NCBI GenBank assembly: GCA_021816565.1 | Contig: JAKAXN010000199.1 | Span: 1 to 8,038 of the forward strand | Length of the DNA: 8,038 nt | Source of the DNA: Actinomycetes bacterium | GTDB taxonomy: Bacteria; Actinomycetota; Acidimicrobiia; Acidimicrobiales; Palsa-688 | Direction: 5' to 3' | Part shown: positions 1 through 6,678 of the stretch, piece after piece | Layout: every line of letters starts with the position of its first letter | How positions within the stretch are numbered: the stretch's first letter is position 1 | Program-made: the position numbers and the translations under genes | The notes under the pieces: model-generated | Told to the model about the DNA's origin: nothing | Seen by the model: only the letters and a program-made list of their open reading frames with translations | Databases searched by the model: none

Positions 1-252
1 TCACCGAAGGCGAATATGCCCCCGTCGGAGGCGACCAGCCAGTAGCCGTGCCCGGACGGCGTGGGCGCCATGCCCACCACCGGCTGGTCCAACTGCATGC
101 CCCCGGTCGAGCCATAGAACCCGGCGTCACCGAAGGCGAATATGCCCCCGTCGGAGGCGACCAGCCAGTAGCCGTGCCCGGACGGCGTGGGCGCCATGCC
201 CACCACCGGCTGGTCCAACTGCATGGCCCCGGTCGAGCCGTAGAACCCGGCG
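1..252 (-). repeat. Two tandem 126-bp coding repeats (42 codons each), about 98% identical
   Basis: Positions 1-126 and 127-252 align end to end without gaps and differ at only two bases (near 96 and 114 of the unit). A third, clearly diverged unit follows from 253. The period is a whole number of codons, so copy number can change without breaking the frame. The array continues beyond the left edge. Confidence 0.92.
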
Positions 253-575
253 TCACCGGAGGTGAACACGCCGCCGTCGGAGCCGAGCCGCCAGTACCCC
301 CGGCCGTCGGTGGTGGAGCTCATGCACACCGTCGGCTTGGCCAGCGGATCGAGCGGTCCCAATGAGCTCGCCGCGGCGCTTCCGTAGCCCAGGACCTGCC
401 CGTCGGTGGTCATCAGCCAGTAGCCCTGCTGCGGCCCGGCCGCCGGTGTGGCGGCGCCGGCGACAGAAGCGCCGTACACCAGCGCCGCGGCCGCCAGGAA
501 GGTGGCCGCGACGACCCTCAGGACTGTTCGGGCCGCCCGGGAGTCCCCCCTCGTGCTGCGCATCGGGCGCACCAT
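1..575 (-). CDS. Secreted GYWLVASDGG-repeat protein, N-terminal part (partial, C-terminus off the left edge)
   Basis: The reading frame is open from ATG 575 to the window edge (191 codons) with no stop. Residues 1-42 form a typical signal peptide: Arg-rich start (RSTRGDSRAAR), hydrophobic core VVAATFLAAAALVYG, and a cleavage site near A39-G-A41. The mature part is built of roughly 42-residue repeats: a divergent copy beginning GYWLMTTDGQVLGYG (from residue 51), one beginning GYWRLGSDGGVFTSGDAGFY, then two almost identical copies with GYWLVASDGGIFAFGDAGFY and QLDQPVVGMAPTPSGHG. Such repeats are common in exported, often very large proteins of Acidimicrobiia and related actinobacteria, where they probably fold as beta-propeller-like or WD-like modules; their function is not known to me. 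ATG 575 is preferred because GGTGGGG lies 6 nt upstream; ATG 563 is in frame but lacks a ribosome-binding site. Any catalytic domain would lie outside the window. Confidence 0.85.
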   Translation of the reverse strand, partial: MVRPMRSTRGDSRAARTVLRVVAATFLAAAALVYGASVAGAATPAAGPQQGYWLMTTDGQVLGYGSAAASSLGPLDPLAKPTVCMSSTTDGRGYWRLGSDGGVFTSGDAGFYGSTGAMQLDQPVVGMAPTPSGHGYWLVASDGGIFAFGDAGFYGSTGGMQLDQPVVGMAPTPSGHGYWLVASDGGIFAFG

Positions 576-807
576 ATCAACCCCACCGGGGCCGGTCCGG
601 GCTGTCAGGGCCGGCGAGACGGCCGGGGCGCCGATATGTTTCTGAGCGTGGCGGCCCACCGCTGGAGGTGGTCGCCAGGCGCGGGCGGCCGACGTCCGGC
701 GGGCGGGTAGGACTGTTCCGTCCGGGCCTGAGCGGGTCCGGAGCCGGAGGGGCTACCTGCGTAAATCGGATGCCGGCCCGGACGACGCGCCCTAGCGTCG
801 AGAGGCC
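576..807. other. Divergent intergenic region between the repeat protein and the ABC exporter
   Basis: These 232 bp separate two divergent genes and must hold both promoters. I see no convincing -35/-10 pair, which is usual for GC-rich actinobacterial promoters. A small hairpin is possible at 609-624 (GGCCG, loop GCGAGA, CGGCC). ORFs crossing the region on either strand have no ribosome-binding site or recognisable family and look like GC-rich shadows. Confidence 0.6.
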
Positions 808-3800
808 ATGAGTTCGACGACCTTTGCCGAGGCGGAAGCCGGCGAGGGGTGTCTGGATGCCGAGCCCGCCACCGGCGACCCCAGCCGCACGGTGGCCCTG
901 TCGCGCCTGCGGGGCCGGGGCGCGGCGGTGTCGCTCGGCGCGGCCTCGCTGGCGGCGCTGGGGCAGTCGGCAGGGACGGTGGTGGTGGGGCGGGTGGCGG
1001 CGCGGCCCACCGAGACGCTGGTTGCGCTGCTCGGGTTCTGCGTCGTCGGTGGGGCGGTATTCGATACCGTCGGCAGGGCCGTGTGGGCCGGCGTGGTGGA
1101 CCGGGCCGAGGGCCGGTTGCGGGCAGACCTCCTGTCGGCCGCCCTGTATCAGCCCGTCGCTGCGCTGTCGGAGCAGGCGGTGGGCGAGATCCTCGACCGT
1201 GTGGACGACGACACCCACGAGTTGGGGACGTTGCTGCGGAGGGTGGCGTGGGACCTGGTGAGGATGCTGCTGCGCCTAGGTCCCATGTGGGTTGTGGCCG
1301 GGCTGACGTGGTGGCCCTCATGGATCGTCTTCCCGATCGCCGGTGCGGCCACGTACCTCGTCGCCCGGCCGCTCACCACCCAGGTGGCCGAGCGGAAGTT
1401 CGCCGAGGAGGTGGCCTGGACCGACCACGCGGCCGTCATGGAGGAGGGTGTGGCCGCCCGCGACGACCTGCGTTCCAGCCTGGGCCAGGCCTATCTGGTC
1501 CGCCGGTGCGCGGAGCTGTCGGCCGTGGTGCACGAGCGCGTGGCCTCCACGTGCAACGCCTCGAGCCGCCTGGGCCGCCGCCTGGGTCTGCTCCTCCATG
1601 GGCTCCTGGCTGCCATCGCCGTCACCGGTGTGGCCCTCTCCGCCGGAGGTCGGATGCCGGTCGCCTCAATCGTGACCCTGTTCCTGGTCACCAGCCAGTT
1701 CGTGGGTCAGATCGACCAGACCGCACGCCACCTCCCCGATCTGCAGGCAGGCTTGGGCGCGGTCAGCCGGATACGGGGGCTGATGGCCGCCAGGACCGAG
1801 CCGTCCGGCGGTCGGTCGCTGGCGCCCGGCCCTGTCGGGATCTCGATCAGGGGGCTGCGGTTCGCCTACCCCCACGGCCACTTCCGACTGCACGACATCG
1901 ACCTCGAGGTCCCGGCCGGCACGACCGTTGCGCTGGTCGGACGCACCGGTTCGGGCAAGTCCACGCTGGCTTCGCTTGTCTCCCGAGCGCTCGAGCCGCC
2001 GCCAGAGGCCGTGTTCGTGGGCGGCGTCGATGTCCGGGCCCTGGATCTGGAACAGCTCCGGGCCGAGGTCGGTGTCGTCACCCAGCGGACGGAACTGGTC
2101 GCCGGGACAGTCGAGCAGAACGTCGGCCTGTTCGCCGACGTTCCCCGCAAGGTGGTTACGGAGGCGTTGCAGCAGCTGGGTCTGACTGAGTGGGTGGCGT
2201 CGCTACCCGAAGGTCTCGACACCGTGATCGGCCCCGGCGGTGCGGCCCTGTCGGCCGGCGAGGAGCAGCTGGTGGCGTTCGCCCGCCTGCTCGTACGGGA
2301 TGTCCAGGTCGTGATCCTCGACGAGGCCACCGCCCGCATGGATCCGGTCACCGAGGCCCGGATCACCAAGGCGGCCGATCGTCTCCTGGCAGGTCGGACG
2401 GGAGTCCTGATCGCCCACCGTCTCTCCACCACTACCCGGGCCCACCAGGTGGCCGTCTTCGACGGGGGTCGTATCGTGCAGGTGGGTCCCCGTGAGGTCC
2501 TGACCCGGGTGGCGGGCCCCTTCCGCGACCTGCTCGACGCCTCGGGCGCGGGGACGTCGGACCCGGAGGGGGCGGGCGGGGAGTCCGGGGCGACAGACCC
2601 CGCATCGGCGGCAGTGGGCGAATCGGCGGGACGGCCGAGGTGGGCCGGGGCCGCGCCCGCTGCGGATCCGGTCGGGACCGGCCCGAGCCTGGCCCGCAGC
2701 ACGTGGTCCGCCCTCCGCATCCATCCGGTCTGGGGGATCGGCGGCGCGCTCCTGTTCCTGCTCAGCGCCATGACGGGCGCCTTCGGTGCGCTGACCGGCT
2801 TCGTATGGGGCCAGGTGGTGGCGGCCCTGTCCACCGGACAGGACCCGACCGGGCGGGCAGCCCTGCTCGTGGGCTCCCTGCTGGCCGCGCCGCTGCTTCT
2901 CTCCCTGGCGTTCACCGTCTACCCCCGATGGTGGGTAGCGGTGATGCTGCGGGTGCGCCTGGCCGTTCTGCGGGGTCAAACCATGCAGCAACGGCTCCCC
3001 CGCACACCACCTGGTGAGGTGGTGGCGCGGGCGATGGACAGCGACCGGTTCGCCCGTTACGCCGACCGGTGGGTGGACTTCCTCAACGGAGTCGTGGTCG
3101 CGGCTGTGACCGCCATCGTCGGAGGGAGCGCGCTGGCTGGCGCAATGCTCCTGCTGGTGATGGCGCTGTCGGCCATCGCGTCCGCCGCAGGCTCACCACG
3201 CGCCGGTCGATCGGCGGCGGCGTCATCGCAGGCCCGGGCCCGCTTCGGTCGCTCCCTCGCGTCGGCGCTCGACGCGGCACGAACCGTGAAGCTCGCCGGG
3301 GCCACGACTGCAGTACATCGTCATCTCCGGGAGATCGACCAGGGCCGCGTCGGCGCCGCGGTGCGGGAGCACCGGATCCAGGGCCTTCTCGATGGCGTCC
3401 CGATGGTGCTCGTCCAGTGCGGCGTGGTGGGCAGCTGGCTCATCTACCTCGGGGGAGGCTGGGGCATCGCCACCGCCCTCCTGGTGTCGACAGCGGTCGG
3501 CGGGTTCGAATGGTTCGGGCGGGTCGCCGGCTCGGTCATCACCGAAGCTCCCGGAGTCCGCTCCTGGAAGGACGCCGCCGCGAGCCTGGCCGGCGGTCGC
3601 GATCTCATGGAGGTCCCGCCGGGGGTCGATCTGACAACCGGATCTGCGCCGGTCCCGCCGATCCCGCCCAGGACCGGGCTGGAGCGGCTGGAGGTGCGCG
3701 GGCTGACGGCCCGGCATCCCGACGGCACCATCGGCGCCCACGATGTCAGCTTCTCGGTGGATGCCGGTGAGATGGTGGTGCTGCTCGGCCCTGTCGGCTC

Positions 3801-4359
3801 GGGCAAGTCGAGCCTTCTGGCAGCCCTCGCCGGGCTGGTCGACCACAGCGGCGTGGTCCTCTGGAACGGCAAGCCCGTGACCGACCCGCAGATCTTCCTC
3901 CGGCCGGGACAGGTCGCCTACGTCGCTCAGATCCCGGTCGTGCTGTCGGGGACCTTCTCCGACAACATCAGGCTCGATCACCAGCGCCACCTCGGCGACG
4001 CCATAAGCGACGCACGCCTCGACACCGACATAGACCTGGCCGGAGGGGAGCACGCCGTCGTCGGGCACCGCGGAGTACGCCTCTCGGGGGGGCAGATACA
4101 ACGACTGGCGCTGGCTCGGGCGCTTGCTGCAGAGGCGGAACTGCTTCTGGCAGACGACGTGTCCAGCGCGCTCGACGCCAGCACCGAGCAGGAGCTCTGG
4201 CAGGCACTGCGCCGCAGGGGTACCACCGTGGTGGCCTCGACGTCGAAGCGGTCGGCCCTGCAGCAGGCCGACCGGGTCATCGTCCTCGTCGACGGAGAAG
4301 TAGCGGCCCAAGGCCCGTGGGCCCGTCTCGCTCCCCGCTGGGAGCACCTGGCCGCCTGA
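808..4359 (+). CDS. Fused full-length ABC exporter (TMD-NBD-TMD-NBD), heterodimer-type with one degenerate ATP site
   Basis: This 1183-residue protein joins two ABC exporter halves; it should pump an unknown substrate out of the cell using ATP. TMD1 spans about 35-325 and TMD2 about 632-915, each with several hydrophobic helices. NBD1 (about 340-575): A-loop Y354, Walker A GRTGSGKST (378-386), Q426, signature LSAGEE (481-486), Walker B ILDE with catalytic E506, switch H537. A Gly/Ala/Pro-rich linker (about 578-631) follows. NBD2 (about 958-1183): Walker A GPVGSGKSS (994-1002), Q1041, intact signature LSGGQ (1092-1096), Walker B LLADD with Asp1117 in the Glu position, and Ser1146 where the switch His belongs. 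The non-canonical parts (NBD1 signature, NBD2 Walker B and switch) all fall in the same composite site, as in asymmetric exporters. ATG 808 is preceded by GAGAGG at a short spacing. It appears to be a single-gene unit. Bacterial relatives are usually two genes of about 600 residues. Confidence 0.93.
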   Translation: MSSTTFAEAEAGEGCLDAEPATGDPSRTVALSRLRGRGAAVSLGAASLAALGQSAGTVVVGRVAARPTETLVALLGFCVVGGAVFDTVGRAVWAGVVDRAEGRLRADLLSAALYQPVAALSEQAVGEILDRVDDDTHELGTLLRRVAWDLVRMLLRLGPMWVVAGLTWWPSWIVFPIAGAATYLVARPLTTQVAERKFAEEVAWTDHAAVMEEGVAARDDLRSSLGQAYLVRRCAELSAVVHERVASTCNASSRLGRRLGLLLHGLLAAIAVTGVALSAGGRMPVASIVTLFLVTSQFVGQIDQTARHLPDLQAGLGAVSRIRGLMAARTEPSGGRSLAPGPVGISIRGLRFAYPHGHFRLHDIDLEVPAGTTVALVGRTGSGKSTLASLVSRALEPPPEAVFVGGVDVRALDLEQLRAEVGVVTQRTELVAGTVEQNVGLFADVPRKVVTEALQQLGLTEWVASLPEGLDTVIGPGGAALSAGEEQLVAFARLLVRDVQVVILDEATARMDPVTEARITKAADRLLAGRTGVLIAHRLSTTTRAHQVAVFDGGRIVQVGPREVLTRVAGPFRDLLDASGAGTSDPEGAGGESGATDPASAAVGESAGRPRWAGAAPAADPVGTGPSLARSTWSALRIHPVWGIGGALLFLLSAMTGAFGALTGFVWGQVVAALSTGQDPTGRAALLVGSLLAAPLLLSLAFTVYPRWWVAVMLRVRLAVLRGQTMQQRLPRTPPGEVVARAMDSDRFARYADRWVDFLNGVVVAAVTAIVGGSALAGAMLLLVMALSAIASAAGSPRAGRSAAASSQARARFGRSLASALDAARTVKLAGATTAVHRHLREIDQGRVGAAVREHRIQGLLDGVPMVLVQCGVVGSWLIYLGGGWGIATALLVSTAVGGFEWFGRVAGSVITEAPGVRSWKDAAASLAGGRDLMEVPPGVDLTTGSAPVPPIPPRTGLERLEVRGLTARHPDGTIGAHDVSFSVDAGEMVVLLGPVGSGKSSLLAALAGLVDHSGVVLWNGKPVTDPQIFLRPGQVAYVAQIPVVLSGTFSDNIRLDHQRHLGDAISDARLDTDIDLAGGEHAVVGHRGVRLSGGQIQRLALARALAAEAELLLADDVSSALDASTEQELWQALRRRGTTVVASTSKRSALQQADRVIVLVDGEVAAQGPWARLAPRWEHLAA

Positions 4360-4370
4360 ATGCGACCACC

Positions 4371-4393
4371 CGCCGGAACACATTCCGCCGGCG
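4371..4393 (+). terminator. Weak hairpin after the ABC exporter gene, possible terminator
   Basis: Twelve bases after the exporter stop codon, CGCCGGAA and TTCCGCCGGCG can pair across a CACA loop, with a 3-nt bulge on the right arm. There is no T-tract, so it could at best act as an imperfect intrinsic terminator. Confidence 0.25.
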
Positions 4394-4430
4394 CTGGTCC
4401 ATCAGCCCCAAGCCCCGTCGGGCGGACCCT

Positions 4431-4433
4431 GAT
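4431..4433. repeat. Target site duplication GAT, left copy
   Basis: GAT directly before the IS; the same three bases follow the right end at 5772-5774. Three identical bases could occur by chance, but they sit exactly at both inverted-repeat ends and have the length expected for IS3 transposition. Confidence 0.8.
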
Positions 4434-4462
4434 TGAACCACCCTGGGATGCTTGGAGGCTCC
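4434..4462 (+). repeat. Left terminal inverted repeat of the IS3 element (IRL)
   Basis: 29 bp, matching the reverse complement of 5743-5771 at 22 of 29 positions. Two conserved blocks, CACCCTGGG and GGAGGCTC, flank a mismatched 5-bp centre; these are probably the transposase-binding and cleavage portions. The outer end begins with TG. Confidence 0.92.
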
Positions 4463-4487
4463 ATACCTTGGAAGCGAGGATGGAGTT

Positions 4488-4829
4488 ATGCCGAAGGAAC
4501 AGTCCCCCGGGAATCCGACGACTCGTCGGTACAGCCCTGAGGAGAAGGCTCACGCGGTCCGCCTGGTCCGCCAGCTGAGGAAGGAGCTGGGGACCTCGCA
4601 GGGGACGATCCAGCGGGTGGCCGAGCAGCTGGGGTATGGGGTCGAGTCGGTGCGCAGCTGGGTCAAGCAGGCCGACATCGACGCTGGCGAGGTGCCCGGG
4701 GTGTCCAGCGCGGACGCTGAGGAGCTCAAGGCGTTGCGCCAGGAAGTCAAGGAGTTGCGTCGCGCGAACGAGATATTGAAGAAGGCGTCGGCTTTCTTCG
4801 CGGCGGAGCTCGACCGCCCACAGAAGTAG
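4488..4829 (+). CDS. IS3-family transposase OrfA (HTH DNA-binding subunit)
   Basis: A 113-residue protein of the IS3/IS911 OrfA type. Residues 13-60 hold the transposase HTH (RRYSPEEKAHAVRLVR, then TIQRVAEQLGYGVESVRSWV), which binds the terminal repeats. Residues about 78-105 (EELKALRQEVKELRRANEIL and on) form the heptad leucine zipper used for multimerisation and lead into the KKASAFFAAELDRP tail typical just before the frameshift. ATG 4488 is chosen because GAGGA lies 7 nt upstream; an in-frame TTG at 4452 lies inside the terminal repeat and is unlikely. Made alone, OrfA usually acts as a regulator of transposition; fused to OrfB it gives the active enzyme. Confidence 0.93.
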   Translation: MPKEQSPGNPTTRRYSPEEKAHAVRLVRQLRKELGTSQGTIQRVAEQLGYGVESVRSWVKQADIDAGEVPGVSSADAEELKALRQEVKELRRANEILKKASAFFAAELDRPQK

Positions 4830-4837
4830 TCGTCGGG

Positions 4838-5740
4838 TTCATCGATACCCACCGGGACGAGTTCGGAGTCGAGCCCATCTGCAAGGCGCTGCAGGTGGCT
4901 CCGAGCACGTACTACGCAGCCAAACGCCGCCAGGTGTTCCCGTCCGCCCGGGCGGTGCGTGACGCGGTGATGGTGCAGGTGCTGATGGCTCTGTGGATCG
5001 CGAACCGCAAGGTCTACGGGGCCGACAAGCTGTGGAAGGCGGCTCGGCGGGCCGGGGTCGACATCGGCCGGGACCAGACGGCCCGGCTGATGCGCTCCGC
5101 CGGCATGGTCGGAGTGACCAGGCGCCGCAAGGTGTTCACCACCCGAGCCGATCCCGAGGCGACGAGGGCGGCTGACCTGGTCAACCGGGTGTTCAAGGCC
5201 CACCGGCCCGACGCGTTGTGGGTGACCGACCTGACCTACGTCCCGACCCGGTCAGGGATGGCCTATGTGTGCTTCATCGTCGACGCCTTCAGCCGCCGCA
5301 TCGTGGGCTGGCGGGTGGCATCGAACATGAAGACCGAGATGGTCCTCGACGCGCTCGAGATGGCCCGACGCGCCCGTGGGGGCCGGCGACTGGCCGGTCT
5401 CATCGCGCACTCCGACGCCGGGTCGCAGTTCACCTCGGTTCGCTTCACCGAGCGACTCGACGAGATCGGCGCACGACCGTCGATAGGGACTGTCGCCGAC
5501 TCCTATGACAACGCGCTGGCCGAGACTACCAACGGGCTCTACAAGGCCGAGTGCGTCTACGGCCCCGACACCAACGGCTGGGACGACGTCGACCACCTCG
5601 AGCTGGCCACCCTGAGCTGGGTCCACTGGTTCAACGAGAGCCGCCTTCACAGCCACTGCGGAGACATCCCACCAGCAGAGTTCGAAGCAGCCTTCTACGC
5701 TGCCCAACAAGCCGACCGCTCCGTGGTTGGAATCCAATAA
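4838..5740 (+). CDS. IS3-family transposase OrfB (DDE integrase catalytic part), expressed by -1 frameshift from OrfA
   Basis: The catalytic half of the transposase. Conserved sequence starts at FIDTHRDEFGVEPICKALQ (from 4838), before any usual start codon; the first in-frame GTG is at 4895 and would cut this block off. The frame is -1 relative to orfA and open from 4721, so the natural product is almost certainly an OrfAB fusion beginning at 4488, with slippage between 4721 and 4826. An HTH_21-like segment (RKVYGADKLWKAARRAGVDI) precedes the rve core. Catalytic residues, numbered from GTG 4895: D112 (WVTDLTYV), D174 (HSDAGSQFTS) and E210 (NALAETTNGLYKAE), with exactly 35 residues between the second D and E. 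The C-terminal WFNESRLHSHCGDIPPAEFE block is intact, so the enzyme looks complete. Confidence 0.93.
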   Translation, partial: FIDTHRDEFGVEPICKALQVAPSTYYAAKRRQVFPSARAVRDAVMVQVLMALWIANRKVYGADKLWKAARRAGVDIGRDQTARLMRSAGMVGVTRRRKVFTTRADPEATRAADLVNRVFKAHRPDALWVTDLTYVPTRSGMAYVCFIVDAFSRRIVGWRVASNMKTEMVLDALEMARRARGGRRLAGLIAHSDAGSQFTSVRFTERLDEIGARPSIGTVADSYDNALAETTNGLYKAECVYGPDTNGWDDVDHLELATLSWVHWFNESRLHSHCGDIPPAEFEAAFYAAQQADRSVVGIQ

Positions 5741-5742
5741 GC

Positions 5743-5771
5743 CGAGCCTCCATCAGACCCAGGGTGCTTCA
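5743..5771 (-). repeat. Right terminal inverted repeat of the IS3 element (IRR)
   Basis: Partner of 4434-4462, ending with CA at the outer edge. It begins 3 bp after the orfB stop codon. Read on the minus strand, it supplies the stop codon now closing the neighbouring modA remnant. Confidence 0.92.
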
Positions 5772-6058
5772 GATCGCCCGCGCGGCCGGGTCGGATCAGG
5801 CTGTGCGATCGGAGGCGCGGTGAAGCCGTGCCTGGCGTACACCGCTCGGCCGGCGGTGCCGCAGAGATGATCGACGAGCCAGCCGGCGGTCTCGGGATGG
5901 TCAGCGCCGGCCACCACGGCGGCCGCGTAGTCGCCCCGACGGCTTTCCGCCTCGGGGATGGCGACGATCTCAAAGGGTCCAGCCCGGTAGAGGTGGTAGC
6001 GGGTATGGACGACCTCCGGGGCCTCCGCACCGCACGGAGCGCGGCAGCCGTCGGCTCC
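5753..6058 (-). pseudogene. C-terminal remnant of a molybdate-binding protein (ModA-like), N-terminus missing
   Basis: In the frame directly after the TetR stop codon, about 80 residues resemble the end of ModA, the periplasmic molybdate-binding protein of the ModABC importer. Recognisable parts are GAEAPEVVHTRYHLYRAG (like the family's G-E-A-x-x-GIVY-x-T-D block), FEIVAIPEAES, DYAAAVVAGADHPETAGWLV (compare YPVAVVEG in E. coli ModA) and the closing RAVYARHGFTAPP (compare FKRYGFT). ModA proteins are normally about 250 residues, so some two thirds are absent; upstream sequence is an intact tetR. I see no start codon with a ribosome-binding site. The frame runs 14 codons past the expected end, the last few in the IS right repeat, which provides the TGA. 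No modB or modC is visible. It could instead be a fragment of a related solute-binding protein. Confidence 0.62.
5772..5774. repeat. Target site duplication GAT, right copy
   Basis: Right partner of 4431-4433, directly after the terminal CA of the IS. Identity does not extend to a fourth base on either side (T before the left copy; C after the right copy versus T after the left, which is IS sequence). Confidence 0.8.
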
Positions 6059-6060
6059 GG

Positions 6061-6678
6061 TCACCCGGCGGGTGCCAGCAGCGCCTGCAGGGCCGAGGTC
6101 CAGGTGCGCGTGACCTGGGCCTGGCTCCGGTCGAGCTCTTGGCGCAGGATGTCCCACGCCTCGAACGAGGTGGTCGCCGTGATCAGCGCCACCAGATCGG
6201 CCGCCGCAGCCGGCTTCCGGGCGGCCAGCTCAGGCCCGAAGTGGGTGGCCACCTGGGCAGCCAGCCGGTGCTGCAACTCCCGCAGGAGGTCGGCCGCCTC
6301 CGGGTGCCCGTGGGCCCTGGCACGGGTGAGACGCCAGATCGGTGCGGTGGTCTCCCAGAGGGAGACGCGGGCCCGCACGAACCGTTCGATGCGGGGGCGC
6401 AGCGGCCCCTCGGCCAGGTCCGGGATCTCGAAGTGCTCGGCGTAGCGCTCCTGCACCCGTGCGCTCACCTGGCCTCGCAGATCGTCGAGGGTCAGGAAGT
6501 ACCGGAACAGGGATGCGACCGACACGCCCGCCTGCTCGGCCACGGCCTCCGGCGTGGGCACGCCGTGTCCGGCCTGGATGAGGTCGACCATGGCATCGAC
6601 GACCGCCTGCCGCCCCCGCTCGCGGCGGGCGCGCCGCCCGTCGCGGCGGGCCTGCTCTGCGGTCGACGGTGCCGCCAT
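6061..6678 (-). CDS. TetR/AcrR-family transcriptional regulator
   Basis: A 205-residue protein, a normal TetR length. The N-terminus has an Arg-rich stretch (RRDGRRARRERGR) followed by the TetR DNA-binding domain; its HTH is PTPEAVAEQAGVSVASLFRYF (about 41-61), with the family's typical A-E-x-A-G-V-S-x-x-x-L-F-R-Y-F pattern. The helical C-terminal part (about 75-205) is the variable ligand-binding and dimerisation domain, and its ligand cannot be predicted. ATG 6678 has AGGA 8 nt upstream. The gene is divergent from the sulfatase across 105 bp, an arrangement in which TetR proteins often repress the neighbour and themselves. The ligand might be a substrate or product of the sulfatase, but this is inference only. 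Confidence 0.92.
   Translation of the reverse strand: MAAPSTAEQARRDGRRARRERGRQAVVDAMVDLIQAGHGVPTPEAVAEQAGVSVASLFRYFLTLDDLRGQVSARVQERYAEHFEIPDLAEGPLRPRIERFVRARVSLWETTAPIWRLTRARAHGHPEAADLLRELQHRLAAQVATHFGPELAARKPAAAADLVALITATTSFEAWDILRQELDRSQAQVTRTWTSALQALLAPAG

Larger units (their letters stand above)
4434..5771 (+). mobile_element. Complete IS3-family insertion sequence, 1338 bp
   Basis: The element starts TGAACC and ends GGTGCTTCA, with imperfect terminal inverted repeats, and is bracketed by the 3-bp direct repeat GAT (4431-4433 and 5772-5774), the usual target duplication size for this family. Inside are orfA (HTH plus leucine zipper) and orfB (rve/DDE integrase core) in the -1 frame, the classic IS3 arrangement for a programmed-frameshift OrfAB transposase. 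Both frames are uninterrupted and both ends are present, so the copy looks intact and possibly active. It lies between the exporter gene and the modA remnant. I cannot assign the subgroup or ISfinder name without a search. Confidence 0.95.

Noticed and set aside
1..252. CRISPR or other non-coding repeat array
   Set aside because: The two units are contiguous with no spacers, have a 126-bp codon-multiple period and translate into a known protein repeat type.
609..624. Hairpin GGCCG-GCGAGA-CGGCC as a terminator or riboswitch
   Set aside because: Only five base pairs, no T-tract, located upstream of two divergent genes; such hairpins are frequent by chance in GC-rich DNA.
48..811. Plus-strand ORFs over the left-edge region (48-365, 362-811)
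   Set aside because: The minus frame gives a signal peptide and well-formed GYWLVASDGG repeats; the plus ORFs are Arg/Pro/Gly-rich shadows, and their repeats merely mirror the coding repeat.
577..1321. Minus-strand ORFs of 213 and 238 codons over the intergenic region and exporter start
   Set aside because: Mostly antisense to the exporter N-terminus, compositionally biased, without ribosome-binding sites; they would also block the divergent promoter region.
849..2189. 446-codon plus-strand ORF inside the exporter gene in another frame
   Set aside because: Arg/Gly/Pro-rich shadow frame, overlapped by the obvious exporter frame.
3223..4383. 386-codon ORF on the minus strand opposite the ABC exporter
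   Set aside because: Antisense to NBD2, whose Walker and signature motifs are in the plus frame; no recognisable family or ribosome-binding site.
4452..4487. Upstream TTG start for orfA at 4452
   Set aside because: It would place the start inside the terminal inverted repeat; ATG 4488 has a well-spaced GAGGA.
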